Shown here one piece after another: positions 17,070-26,113 of a stretch of 64,000 nucleotides of DNA (its first letter is position 1; each line of letters begins with the position of its first letter). This DNA is from Alphaproteobacteria bacterium (GTDB taxonomy: Bacteria > Pseudomonadota > Alphaproteobacteria > Micavibrionales > Micavibrionaceae). Below the pieces are notes generated by a model. It was not told the origin of the DNA. It made no database searches and saw only the letters and a list, made by a program, of their open reading frames with translations. The position numbers and the translations under genes were made by a program. Location of the stretch: assembly GCA_023384135.1 (NCBI GenBank), contig JAHDXS010000002.1, positions 620,001-684,000 on the forward strand. The letters run 5' to 3'.

Positions 17070-17255
17070 ATGCGCCTTTTATCATTTCATGTTCAGAAAG
17101 CAACCCACCACTACATTATACGGGGAAAAGCGCTGGGAAAAAACAATTTAAGACCGGAGCATTAAAGGAAAAATTCTTGAAATAAAGACCTGAGCCATAT
17201 AATGAATTGGGCCAAACAGACATAAACCGTTAATAAAAAAAGAAATTACACAGTT

Positions 17256-19610
17256 ATGATAGGTCAGGCGGCACCGAAACAGGACACAAAAAGGCTTCTG
17301 ATTTACATATTGATTGTGTTCTCAGGCCTTGCCGCCCTGTCCTGGACTGTCATTTGGCAGATCCGCTCCTCTCTGGCCTTGGGCGTATCGGCTTGGGGTA
17401 CGGCACTGACTTTGGCCGTGACCATGGGCGGCATGTGCATAGGCGCACTCTTGGCCGGGCAGTTTCTCAGAGATAGGGTCGCCGTTAATCCCCTGCGCCT
17501 TTATGGTGTTTTAGAAATTCTGATCGGTCTGTCCGGCTTGTTTTTTCTCCAGGCAATCCAGCTTGTAGAAGAAATGGATACCCTTGCATACGCCACCATG
17601 ACTCAAGGCCAATACACGGTTCATCTTTTGGGAATCGCTATGGCCATTGGGTTGCCGGCCATTTGTATGGGCGCTACGACGCCCGTCTTCGGTCTGGCCG
17701 CCCGGCAGCATGGCACATCGCTCTCCATTCTCTACGGGCTCAATACACTCGGCGCGGCACTGGGGTCGTTGGTCGCGGCCTTCATGCTGATCCCCTTTTT
17801 CGGAGTTGTAGGCACGGTGCACGGGATCGCAGCGATCAACATCATTGTTGGTCTGATCTCGATCATCATCGGTAAAACAACGACGGCCGAAAGTCCGCCT
17901 CCAGAAAAACAAAAGCCCGAACGAAACGGACAAAGTGCACTTCGCCCGTGGCAGGAAAACCTGCTTGTATTTACAACGGGCTTTGCCTCTCTGGCGCTTG
18001 AGGTCGCTTGGTTCCGCTCCTTTACGGCCGCGCTTTGGAGCACGACAGCCTCCTTCGCAATCATGCTGGCATCCGTACTTCTCTCGCTGGGGATTGCGGC
18101 GCAGATCGTCCCGCTGATCAGAAAAAAGAACGTATCCCTCGGCACCTGCTTAATGCTGGCAGGCACATTCATTCTTCTGGCGACGCCGTTGGTTGAGCGT
18201 TTTGATTGGCTCGCCGGTGCGAACGCACAAAACCCGCTTTATCTGATGATCAATTGGTTCTTCCTCTCATTCTACATCACAGCCCTCCCGATGATTTTTC
18301 TTGGGCTGGGCTTACCTTGGGTTTTGGACGATCAGTCCTCGGCCCGCCGATGGGGCACGCTTTATGGTCTGAACACGCTTGCCGCTGTTCTGGGTTCATT
18401 GGCGGCGGGGTGGCTCTTGCTGCCGGCCATGGGATTTGCAAAAACCTCATGGGTCATGGGTGTGGCGGTGGTCTTGACCGGGCTGGCCCTGCCGGCTGGC
18501 AAACCGAAAAGGCGAATGGCCCTGACCCTTTCTGCGCTCGCCGCACTATGCGTGGCGGTTCTTCTGGAGTCCGGCGTAGGCATTCGCCGCGTCCAGATGA
18601 ACATCAGCGAAACCCCTGACAACCGCGCATCCGTTTTAGCCAGCGAGGAAGGACCGGACTCGACGGTCTCCGTAGTCGAATTCACAAAGACGAAAGAACG
18701 GCTTCTGATTATCGACGGATTTGTTGCAACCGCACAAATGAGCGGCGAGGGTGAGTCCGTCCAATACATGCACTGGATGGGCCACTTGCCCATGCTGCTG
18801 CATCCCGGTCCCAAAACCGCACTTGTAATCTGCTTCGGCACAGGCCAGACCGCCAACGCCCTGCGCCGCGAAAATCCACAATCGCTTAAAATCGTCGATA
18901 TAAATGCGGATGTGCTGAAAATGGCGCCTCTCTTCCAGAGCAATGAAGGCGTTCTGAACGACCCGAGGGTCACTCCTTTGATAATGGATGGCCGAGCTTT
19001 CCTGAGGCGCACCCAGGAGACATTCGATATTATTACGCTCGAACCCATGCCGCCGACTTTTGCTGGTGTGAATGCCCTCTACTCAAAAGAATTTTATCTA
19101 ACCGCGAGGGATCGTTTGACCGAGAAGGGTGTGATCGCACAATGGCTGCCCTTTCATCTCGTTTCGCCATATCACGGCGCGTCGATCACCCGTACGTTCG
19201 TGGATGTCTTCCCGAACGCCGTACTCTGGATTGATCCATTCTCCCTTACGGGGATCCTGATAGGCTCTAAGGATGACGGGGCAACGCTGGCGCAAACATT
19301 TCCCGGCTTTGATCGAAACGAGATCGCCCGCCCGCTCTCGCGGGAAAAGGTTGAGCAGGCCGTCTATTTGGGGCAGGACGCGCTCAGGGGTTTTGCAGAG
19401 CGCTATGGCGAAGTCATAACGGACGACAACCAGCTGCTCGCTTATGGCTCCGCTAATTTCTACACGCGCACCGACGTAACCCAACTCAACCTGGCAAGCT
19501 ACGAAATACTGAAGGCTTTTAAGGCTGAATATTTCAAAATCCCGGAGTCTCAGGCCGCAATATATGGTTACGAACAACTAAAGGCGCACATGGAAAAAAT
19601 AGAACAATGA
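17256..19610 (+). CDS. Membrane-fused spermidine synthase-like protein
   Basis: A 784-residue protein: about 14 membrane segments in roughly the first 430 residues, with a repeated YGLNTLGAALGSL / YGLNTLAAVLGSLAAG motif marking an internal duplication, then a cytoplasmic spermidine-synthase-like Rossmann domain. The nucleotide-binding region reads VICFGTGQTANALRRENP and KIVDINADVL. The usual catalytic DxxDP motif is replaced by LEPMPPTFAGVNALYSKEFY, so polyamine synthesis is doubtful. This architecture is known as the fused MFS/spermidine synthase family; the substrate is unknown. The gene lies opposite to and between clpS and clpA. Confidence 0.82.
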   Translation: MIGQAAPKQDTKRLLIYILIVFSGLAALSWTVIWQIRSSLALGVSAWGTALTLAVTMGGMCIGALLAGQFLRDRVAVNPLRLYGVLEILIGLSGLFFLQAIQLVEEMDTLAYATMTQGQYTVHLLGIAMAIGLPAICMGATTPVFGLAARQHGTSLSILYGLNTLGAALGSLVAAFMLIPFFGVVGTVHGIAAINIIVGLISIIIGKTTTAESPPPEKQKPERNGQSALRPWQENLLVFTTGFASLALEVAWFRSFTAALWSTTASFAIMLASVLLSLGIAAQIVPLIRKKNVSLGTCLMLAGTFILLATPLVERFDWLAGANAQNPLYLMINWFFLSFYITALPMIFLGLGLPWVLDDQSSARRWGTLYGLNTLAAVLGSLAAGWLLLPAMGFAKTSWVMGVAVVLTGLALPAGKPKRRMALTLSALAALCVAVLLESGVGIRRVQMNISETPDNRASVLASEEGPDSTVSVVEFTKTKERLLIIDGFVATAQMSGEGESVQYMHWMGHLPMLLHPGPKTALVICFGTGQTANALRRENPQSLKIVDINADVLKMAPLFQSNEGVLNDPRVTPLIMDGRAFLRRTQETFDIITLEPMPPTFAGVNALYSKEFYLTARDRLTEKGVIAQWLPFHLVSPYHGASITRTFVDVFPNAVLWIDPFSLTGILIGSKDDGATLAQTFPGFDRNEIARPLSREKVEQAVYLGQDALRGFAERYGEVITDDNQLLAYGSANFYTRTDVTQLNLASYEILKAFKAEYFKIPESQAAIYGYEQLKAHMEKIEQ

Positions 19611-19650
19611 AAAAAACAGAGACTCAGAAGACAGGCAGACGAAAAAAACT

Positions 19651-20046
19651 TCACTCCTTCTCCATAGTACACTGCAAAGGCTGTTCGTTCGCGCGCGCGA
19701 AATCCATAACTTGCGCCACTTTGGTTTCCGCGATCTCGAACGTATAAACGCCGCACACGCCGACCCCGCGCCTATGGACGGTCAGCATAATGTCCGTGGC
19801 CTCCTGCCGGCTCTTGTTAAAGAATTTTTCAAGCACCAGGACCACAAACTCCATCGGCGTGTAATCATCGTTCAGCAGCAAGACCTTGTACATCGAAGGC
19901 TTCTTGGTCTTCGGTCGGGTCTTGAGGATGATGCTGGTTTCCCGCTGCCCGTCGTCCGGTCCGCGCTCATCCCCGTTGCCCCCGTCATCGGACAGGCGCT
20001 CCGCGAAAGAAAAGCCGGTATGTTCAATAGAACCGAACGAAGACAA
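19651..20046 (-). CDS. clpS: ATP-dependent Clp protease adaptor ClpS
   Basis: A 131-residue adaptor. The core is [23 protein letters not shown] with the N-degron-binding DD/T region, then [21 protein letters not shown]. It recruits proteins with bulky N-terminal residues to ClpA. The start is a TTG at 20046, supported by GGAG 8 nt upstream; no ATG is suitably placed before the conserved core. A 35-residue N-terminal extension precedes the core. A strong hairpin lies in the leader at 20066-20109. Confidence 0.94.
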   Translation of the reverse strand: MSSFGSIEHTGFSFAERLSDDGGNGDERGPDDGQRETSIILKTRPKTKKPSMYKVLLLNDDYTPMEFVVLVLEKFFNKSRQEATDIMLTVHRRGVGVCGVYTFEIAETKVAQVMDFARANEQPLQCTMEKE

Positions 20047-20065
20047 AGCTAAATCTCCATAAATC

Positions 20066-20109
20066 GGGCGGCATAGGCTACAAAAAGCCGTTTGAACGAT
20101 AAGCCGCCC
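20066..20109 (-). other. Hairpin in the clpS leader
   Basis: GGGCGGC (20066-20072) and GCCGCCC (20103-20109) form a 7 bp stem enclosing a second stem GGCT/AGCC (20076-20079 / 20086-20089). It lies about 20 nt before the clpS start, just upstream of the ribosome-binding site, and could affect clpS translation. No U-tract. Confidence 0.45.
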
Positions 20110-20280
20110 TGTAAGAATCAGGCGGATAGTATATTATCGCACGGCTAGGTTTCCAGTTAAAAAATTCACATTTTCGGGGGTTTAAGGACTAAAAAACCTT
20201 TGCTCAAACCCTTGTTTTTGCTGTAAACAACGCCAAAAGAGCAAAACGCTCCTAAAAAAATTCAGATCAGGGAAAAAATC

Positions 20281-20817
20281 ATGTCCGCCGCGCCAACCGG
20301 AAATACCGAAGATCCCAGCCAGAAAAAATGGGAGGCCTTGATGCGGGGCCAGGTCATATCGGCCACTGTGAACAAATACGCCGTCATCCTGCGCATGATC
20401 GACCAGAAGGCGCAGGTCATGATCTTCCTCAACTCGATTCTGATCCCGATGTGCATCCGTTCCATCGAGAGCAACACCTATCCCGAAGCCTCGCAAATTT
20501 CGATTTGCGCAGCGGTGCTCAGCATCCTTGCCGCGATGATCTGTATCTATCCCAAGCGCAAATACAGAAAATCCAGCGACCGCAGGCTGAACATTCTTCA
20601 TTTCAATGATATCGGCCATCTGGACGAGGACGATTATATGCAACGTTTTATGTGTGTGTTTAACGACACTTCTAAGCTCGCCGCCTCCGCAGCGTATGAT
20701 CTTTACGACACCGCGCGCTTTTCGATTATCCCGAAATTCTTCTGGCTGAAAATCTCGTATGCGACGTTCGCGCTCGGCAATCTGATCGCCCTCGTCGTTG
20801 CCTTCTCGGGAATGTAA
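20281..20817 (+). CDS. DUF5706/Pycsar-effector-TM-like membrane protein
   Basis: A 178-residue protein with two membrane segments near residues 47-62 and 73-92 and a third near the C-terminus (SYATFALGNLIALVVAF). Spacing and motifs resemble the DUF5706/PycTM family: an initial helix ending in IDQKAQVMIFLNSILIP, then ILHFNDIGHLDEDDYMQRF, then KFFWLKISYATFALG. Some members are pore-like effectors of Pycsar (cCMP/cUMP) anti-phage defence. No nucleotide cyclase gene is adjacent, so this may be an orphan or a housekeeping member. GGGAAA precedes the ATG. Family match moderate; defence role speculative. Confidence 0.6.
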   Translation: MSAAPTGNTEDPSQKKWEALMRGQVISATVNKYAVILRMIDQKAQVMIFLNSILIPMCIRSIESNTYPEASQISICAAVLSILAAMICIYPKRKYRKSSDRRLNILHFNDIGHLDEDDYMQRFMCVFNDTSKLAASAAYDLYDTARFSIIPKFFWLKISYATFALGNLIALVVAFSGM

Positions 20818-20835
20818 GGGGAAGCTCGCCGCGCC

Positions 20836-22002
20836 CTAGGCCGCCTTGTGCCGCGAAGCGATAATCGAGGTCCGCTTGCCGCCGGCGAAGTCAAGAACCG
20901 TCTCGGCGCGCTTGTCCCATGTAAAATTGTTTTTAAGGTCCGCGAACGCCTTGTGCGCCATCCCCTTTGCGAGATCGGGATTTTTGCGCAGAGCCTGAAT
21001 AGCCGCAACCCACTCCAGCGGCTCGCCGGCATTGACCAGCAGAGCGTTCTCGCCGTGGGTCAGGAATTCCCTCAAAATCGAAAGGTCCGACGCGACCATG
21101 GGCCGCCCCGCCGCCATATATTCGAACACCTTCATGGGCGAGATCCAGCGCGAGATATTCTTGCCCGTCTTAATAAGGGCCGCGTGCTGATACGGCGCGA
21201 GCAGGATATCAAAGGATTTCAGCATCCCCGCGACTTCCGCATGCGGCTTGTGCCCGTGGAAAATGATATTGCCCGAGGGGTTCGTTCGCGCGATTTTCTC
21301 CAGCTCCGCTTTCGTGCCGCCCAGAACGTGGAAATCGCAATCGGGCAGGAGCGGGGCAACCTTGAGGATCATCGAAATCCCCTTGCCCTGATGTAATGTG
21401 CCTGCATACCCGACCTTGGTCGCGTCTTTTCGGCCCTTGAGCGGCGTGATGGCTTCCGCCTTGCCCGAAATGTTGTGCGGCACCTCTGCGGCGTCGTGCG
21501 CGACGAAAATCTGCTCGGGCTTCAAAACCGGAAACCGCTTGAGCAGGTCCTGCTTAAGCGCGTCCGACAGCGCCACGATTCCGGAAAACCCGGGCTTCTT
21601 GATCAGCTTCGCGATGGCGGACTGCTCAGCCTTGCTCGTAGGTGCGCGTGTGGCCTCGAAAATCATCGCAATGCGTTGTGGGGCATATAAGGCCAGCGCG
21701 ACGGGGTCACGCCCGTAAACTAGGTCGGGCCGCCCAAAATTCTTCATCTGCTCGGCAATATGCTTGAGCCGTTTGTAATTAGAGAGCAGGGGGATTTTAA
21801 CGTCCTTCGAGAGCGACAGCTTGAAATGCCCGCCGACATCATAGCTTTTGAAAATCTCGCGCGTATCCATGTGCGGGTTGCCCATAGCAAACAGCGTAAC
21901 CTCGTGCCCGGCCTTGCCGAATGCCTCGCACATCTTCACGACATGCACAGCCCGCGCCTCGGAGGAGGGAAAAGACGCGCCTGAAAAATAAAAAATCCTC
22001 AT
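20836..22002 (-). CDS. GT-B glycosyltransferase (group 1/GT4-like)
   Basis: A 388-residue glycosyltransferase. The N-terminus MRIFYFSGASFPSSEARAVHVVKMCEAFGKAGHEVTLFAMG is the usual donor-independent start of GT-B enzymes; the C-terminal domain has VGYAGTLHQGKGISMIL, ADCDF-like VHLGG region and PMKVFEYMAAGRPMVASDL with the conserved Glu. Likely transfers sugar from a nucleotide donor to a surface glycan. The neighbouring sulfotransferase-like gene, divergent from it, could decorate the same product. Acceptor unknown. Confidence 0.87.
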   Translation of the reverse strand: MRIFYFSGASFPSSEARAVHVVKMCEAFGKAGHEVTLFAMGNPHMDTREIFKSYDVGGHFKLSLSKDVKIPLLSNYKRLKHIAEQMKNFGRPDLVYGRDPVALALYAPQRIAMIFEATRAPTSKAEQSAIAKLIKKPGFSGIVALSDALKQDLLKRFPVLKPEQIFVAHDAAEVPHNISGKAEAITPLKGRKDATKVGYAGTLHQGKGISMILKVAPLLPDCDFHVLGGTKAELEKIARTNPSGNIIFHGHKPHAEVAGMLKSFDILLAPYQHAALIKTGKNISRWISPMKVFEYMAAGRPMVASDLSILREFLTHGENALLVNAGEPLEWVAAIQALRKNPDLAKGMAHKAFADLKNNFTWDKRAETVLDFAGGKRTSIIASRHKAA

Positions 22003-22253
22003 CGTGGATCACCCGTTATTTCAAAAAACCCCGAACCGATTGTAAGCGTGTTTCGCTCATTATGACCTTGAAAGGCCCGGTTTCGCAACGAAAAACGCCT
22101 AACCCACCACGTGGTTTTTTGCAAGTAAATAAAGGGCTTGCCGGCGTTTTATAACAAATTGAAGGCTACTGTCCCCCGCCTTGCTCCATGAAAAATCTGG
22201 ATTTTTTTGCGTTACGCTTCAAACGGGCGGTGGAATTTCCCGCAGGAAACGGT

Positions 22254-23168
22254 ATGATGGAGCGTGTCCGGCGTCCGTCGTGGCGCGCCGCATCCTCTCA
22301 ATCCCCGCCCCGGTTCGAACGTAAAATGTCTATTTCCCTTCTGAAATCTATCCGTAGCCCCGAAAAGATTCCGCACGTCAACCGCGTTCTGGCGGGTTGC
22401 CTCTCTGCCCCGGCCGATGCCGAACTGGCGGATTTACAGGCCATAACCTTGCTGATCGGCGCGCAATGGAGCGCCAGCACCCTGATCGGCGCGATGCTTG
22501 ATGCTCACCCCGAAATCGTGATGTCCACGGAGTTCAATCTCCTGCGCCAGTTCCGCAACGGGCTCACACTCAAACAGGCCTCCCGCCTGATGCTCTTTAA
22601 TGCCCGCAACTTCCGCCGTAACGGCGCCCGCTGGACCGGCTATTCCTACGCCGTCCCCGGAATGCATCAGGGAAGCTATGAAACCCTGCGCGTCATCGGC
22701 GACAAAAAGGCGCAATCCTCCGCGCTCCAGCTCTACGAAAATATCGGCCTGATCGGCGCGATGGAAAAAAAATTCGGCCTCCCGGTCAGGATGATCCACG
22801 CGGTCCGCAGCCCCTGCGCCGCTCTGAACGCAATGGTTACACGGCAGCACATGGACCCGGAAGCCGCGCTGTCGGCCTTCGAGAAAACCTGCGAGGGCGC
22901 GGCGCTGGCCTACCGTAAATACCCCGGACAGGTACTATTGGTGCGCCAGGAGGATCTGGTCCGCGAGCCCCGCCACGTCATCCGCCGCATCATGGCGTTC
23001 CTCGAACTCGGCGCGCCCGACGATTACGTCCGCGCCTGCGCCTCGGTCGTGAGCGGCGAACCTGCGCGCAGCCACCCCACGGTGCGCTGGTCCGCCCAAC
23101 AGCAGGCCCGCATCGAGGACCTCATTGACCGCCACGAATTCTTGAATGGCTACAGATTTGAAATCTGA
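22254..23168 (+). CDS. Sulfotransferase-family protein
   Basis: A 304-residue protein (start ATG 22254, preceded by AGGAAA; an in-frame ATG at 22188 lacks a ribosome-binding site and ATG 22326 is also possible). ITLLIGAQWSASTLIGAMLDAHPEI corresponds to the 5'-phosphosulfate-binding loop of sulfotransferases, although the usual Arg/Lys-Ser-Gly-Thr is changed to QWSAST. MIHAVRSPCAALNAM matches the 3'-phosphate-binding region. It may sulfate a glycan or lipid using PAPS; the altered loop leaves activity uncertain. Confidence 0.7.
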   Translation: MMERVRRPSWRAASSQSPPRFERKMSISLLKSIRSPEKIPHVNRVLAGCLSAPADAELADLQAITLLIGAQWSASTLIGAMLDAHPEIVMSTEFNLLRQFRNGLTLKQASRLMLFNARNFRRNGARWTGYSYAVPGMHQGSYETLRVIGDKKAQSSALQLYENIGLIGAMEKKFGLPVRMIHAVRSPCAALNAMVTRQHMDPEAALSAFEKTCEGAALAYRKYPGQVLLVRQEDLVREPRHVIRRIMAFLELGAPDDYVRACASVVSGEPARSHPTVRWSAQQQARIEDLIDRHEFLNGYRFEI

Positions 23169-23173
23169 AAACC

Positions 23174-24241
23174 CTATCGGTGGCCGCTGACCTTGACCTG
23201 ATACGCAGTCTTGGGTTCAAGCTGTGCGATAATCTCCGGCGGAACCTCGATCTCGCGTACGCCGCGCGGCGCATCCATCGCCGCCATCACGCCCCCGTCA
23301 ACGCGCAAAAACACGATCCTGAAAAACCGGTAATCCTGATCCGCCGACCATTTGATCCGCATATGCGCATCGACGGGCTGAGGCCCCGAAGGCGAAAGAA
23401 CCGGCAACGCCGCGCCGGGCTCTTCGGTCGCTTCAAGCGCCGTGTCCTCTGTGCCCAAAACCAGGCAGGAAACGAAAGGCGGCGGGCCTGCGGGTTTGGG
23501 CTCGGTAATCACGAGCCGCACATCCACCGGCCCCGAAACTTCGCTAGGCAGCTCCGGACTCACAACGCCGAGCACGATCTCCTCCTTCACAGGATAATGC
23601 ACCAGCCTTAACGTGCGGTACTCATTAAGGAATGGCCGCTTGCGAATCTCCCAGCGCCCTTTGAGCATGCCGCTTCCCTCGACTTCGACCAGTGCCTCGG
23701 CCTTCAAACTCTCCCCGGTTCCGATATGGCACCACCCTTTTTTGTCGGGAAAGTTCAGCCTCAAGCCGGTCACCGCCAGCGTGTCACCAACGCTTCGCAC
23801 AGGCTGAAAAATAACGTGCGCCAAAACCGGCACGTCCAGCGTATGGTCCGTAAAACGCCGCTCGTAATAAATGCTTTTGTTCTCCGCGGCCGCCTGCTCC
23901 ACAATCGCGCGCGGCAGGGTGACACGATCCTTGAAGGCGATTAAATAGGTTCCGTCTTCGCCGGTTCTGAACTCCTTGGTCATCTCTTCTCCGGCGAAAT
24001 CAAGGAAAACACCCTTGCGGTCCCCCAGAAAGAATTGGCCTTCGTCCATAGTCACACGGACCAAATCTTCCGGCGTATGTTTGCCTTTGGCGTACCAGGT
24101 AATGCTAACGACGCTGGGTTTTTCAGCGCTGATCGTGACACGCTTGGGTTTGGCGGTGGCCGCCGTGACTCTGCCCTGCGCAGGTCCGCCCCACGATAAC
24201 GCCGCGCAAAATGCCAAAAATAGGACCCCCGACCGCACCAT
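23174..24241 (-). CDS. Secreted protein of unknown function
   Basis: A 355-residue exported protein from ATG 24241 (AGG 6 nt upstream); the upstream in-frame start at 24316 would place the signal peptide internally. MVRSGVLFLAFCAALSWGGPAQG is a signal peptide. The mature protein is beta-rich with two cysteines (GWCHIG and FVSCLVLG), and a C-terminal region (DAHMRIKWSADQDYRFFRIVFLRV ... TAYQVKVSG) that reads like a fibronectin-III-type beta sandwich. No family recognised. Convergent with the sulfotransferase gene. Confidence 0.65.
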   Translation of the reverse strand: MVRSGVLFLAFCAALSWGGPAQGRVTAATAKPKRVTISAEKPSVVSITWYAKGKHTPEDLVRVTMDEGQFFLGDRKGVFLDFAGEEMTKEFRTGEDGTYLIAFKDRVTLPRAIVEQAAAENKSIYYERRFTDHTLDVPVLAHVIFQPVRSVGDTLAVTGLRLNFPDKKGWCHIGTGESLKAEALVEVEGSGMLKGRWEIRKRPFLNEYRTLRLVHYPVKEEIVLGVVSPELPSEVSGPVDVRLVITEPKPAGPPPFVSCLVLGTEDTALEATEEPGAALPVLSPSGPQPVDAHMRIKWSADQDYRFFRIVFLRVDGGVMAAMDAPRGVREIEVPPEIIAQLEPKTAYQVKVSGHR

Positions 24242-24425
24242 CGTGACCTGCCCTTCCTGTCGCTGATGGTAGCGATCAGAGGGCGCAAGCGCAAACGCTG
24301 CAAAAAAAGCTTGCACTAAGAAAAAATTAGCATTATATTCCTAATAATCAGGGCCCGTATTGCGCCCGCCTATCTGCGCAGACCGCCTCAACCCCAGCCA
24401 AAACCGTTAATTTAAGGAGCCTCCC

Positions 24426-26060
24426 ATGCTGATCCGCTTGGGCCGCATGCTCAATGCTGCCGACCCCATTCTGCCTGATTCCCCTTCGACCCCCCTGATC
24501 CCGCTCGACACGCCCTTGATTTTTGTCGGGGATTCCATCACCAATGTGTCCAATTCCTCAAGCTCGAACCACCGCGCGTGGCGGCATTGGCTTAACCTCT
24601 TTACCATGGGCCATTTCTATTGCACCCCGGCCAGCAATCAGGGGATCGGCGCGGCGGTCCTGACGCAGGAGGCCAGCGCCACGGCCTATATCGGGCGGCG
24701 CGAGGATTGGTGGCTCTCGCAGGTCCGCCCCGGCGCAATCGTGATGTTTGCCATCGGCACGAACGATATGAGCAACGCCGCCGCCACGCTCGCCATCATG
24801 CAATCGACCCTGCAAGGCCATATCGACGATGTTCTGGCCTTGGGCGGGCGGGTGTTTTTGGGCAAGGTTCTGAAAAGCGTGGCGAACCAGACCCCGAACG
24901 CGAACCCGGAAATCAATCTCACGAAATGGACGGCCTTCAATGCGTGGCTGGATACGCTGCACGATCCTGCGAACGGGGTCTATACCTTGGGCAGCCGCGT
25001 GGACGCGATTGATACGTCCTCGACCTATCTCTATGACGAGCTGCACCCCAACGGCACAGGGGCGCGGCTGATCGGCTATGCCGACGCGCAGGATATCCTG
25101 CCCTATCTCGACACGTCCGAAAGCCTTCTCTACGGCGACACGGCCCCCGGCTCGAACCTTGAGGCGAATTGGGACCTAGATGGCACGGGCGGCGTCGCGG
25201 GCACCGGAACGACCGGAGACGTGGCAACCGGGTGGAGCGCCTATTGTTCCAGCAACGGACAGTCTGGCGGTGCGACCATCGGCGTGACGGCGACATGTTC
25301 CAAAACCACCGTCGATATCCCCGGCGTCGGGAACGGCCTTCCCGCGCAGCAGATCGACGTTGTGGGCACCACTTCGGCGCTCGGCATCCTGACCCTGATC
25401 AATCAGGTCGTGGCCGCGTTCGAGTTTGGCGATTACGGCGAGGCGTGGGCGTTTGTGAAAGTTACAGCGACAGACGGGGTGAGCGCCCCCGTGGGCGTCT
25501 CCACACTTTATGCGGGGTTCGGCAATATTGGCGCGATGTTCAGCAAGACGCCTGAGCTGATTAATGCCGGACTGCTGACAGGCGCGTTTGAGGGCGTGTT
25601 GCGCACCGTGCCGCAGGTGCGTCTGTCTAATTCCTTTTCCGAGAATTTCGAAGTGTCCTTCGGCCTGATCTCCGGCGCGGTGGATTTGCGGATTGTCGTG
25701 GCCCAAATGGGGGCGCGTCGGGCCGAGGAAGTGGCCTATGGCGAACCGTTCAACCTTGGCGGCGCGATGTTCTCCGGCGTTCAAAACCCGATCGGGGACC
25801 GCCCGCGCCTCAACGGAACGCCCGGTGTCGGCAATTCCCTGACGCTGCAACCCTCGACGATCAACGGCGGCGGGCCGACCTTCCAGCAATGCCGCGTCAA
25901 GCGCGACGGCGTCACGATCCTCGCCAAAAACCCCGGCGACACGCCCATGAGCTATACGCAGGTGGCCGGGGATAGCGGCACGACGCTCACGTTAGAGCAT
26001 GAATTTACCAACAGTTTCGGAAACGTCGTCGCGGTGAGCGCAGGCATAGCGGTGCCGTAA
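24426..26060 (+). CDS. SGNH/GDSL-type hydrolase with C-terminal beta domain
   Basis: A 544-residue protein. Residues 1-240 form an SGNH esterase domain with all four blocks: FVGDSITN (Ser), ASNQGIGAAV (Gly block), AIGTNDMSN (Asn) and YDELHPNGTG (Asp, His). The remaining 300 residues are Gly/Thr/Ser-rich, beta-predicted and unrecognised, with a final ASAGIAVP. No signal peptide. The layout, an esterase followed by a low-complexity beta-rich part, resembles phage tail or surface proteins that deacetylate polysaccharide; that is inference. A tandem palindrome follows the stop. Confidence 0.75.
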   Translation: MLIRLGRMLNAADPILPDSPSTPLIPLDTPLIFVGDSITNVSNSSSSNHRAWRHWLNLFTMGHFYCTPASNQGIGAAVLTQEASATAYIGRREDWWLSQVRPGAIVMFAIGTNDMSNAAATLAIMQSTLQGHIDDVLALGGRVFLGKVLKSVANQTPNANPEINLTKWTAFNAWLDTLHDPANGVYTLGSRVDAIDTSSTYLYDELHPNGTGARLIGYADAQDILPYLDTSESLLYGDTAPGSNLEANWDLDGTGGVAGTGTTGDVATGWSAYCSSNGQSGGATIGVTATCSKTTVDIPGVGNGLPAQQIDVVGTTSALGILTLINQVVAAFEFGDYGEAWAFVKVTATDGVSAPVGVSTLYAGFGNIGAMFSKTPELINAGLLTGAFEGVLRTVPQVRLSNSFSENFEVSFGLISGAVDLRIVVAQMGARRAEEVAYGEPFNLGGAMFSGVQNPIGDRPRLNGTPGVGNSLTLQPSTINGGGPTFQQCRVKRDGVTILAKNPGDTPMSYTQVAGDSGTTLTLEHEFTNSFGNVVAVSAGIAVP

Positions 26061-26103
26061 AAGTGGACTAAGTCCACTTTGCCCGCCCGAGTGGACTAAG
26101 TCC
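26060..26103. repeat. Tandem palindromic repeat between convergent genes
   Basis: AAAGTGGACT (26060-26069) pairs with AGTCCACTTT (26071-26080) as a perfect palindrome with central A, ending in TTT. The 14 nt core AGTGGACTAAGTCC is repeated directly at 26062-26075 and 26090-26103. It lies between the ends of the SGNH hydrolase and TpsB genes and probably acts as a bidirectional terminator; the second copy is imperfect. Confidence 0.6.
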
Positions 26104-26113
26104 GGTCGCGTCT

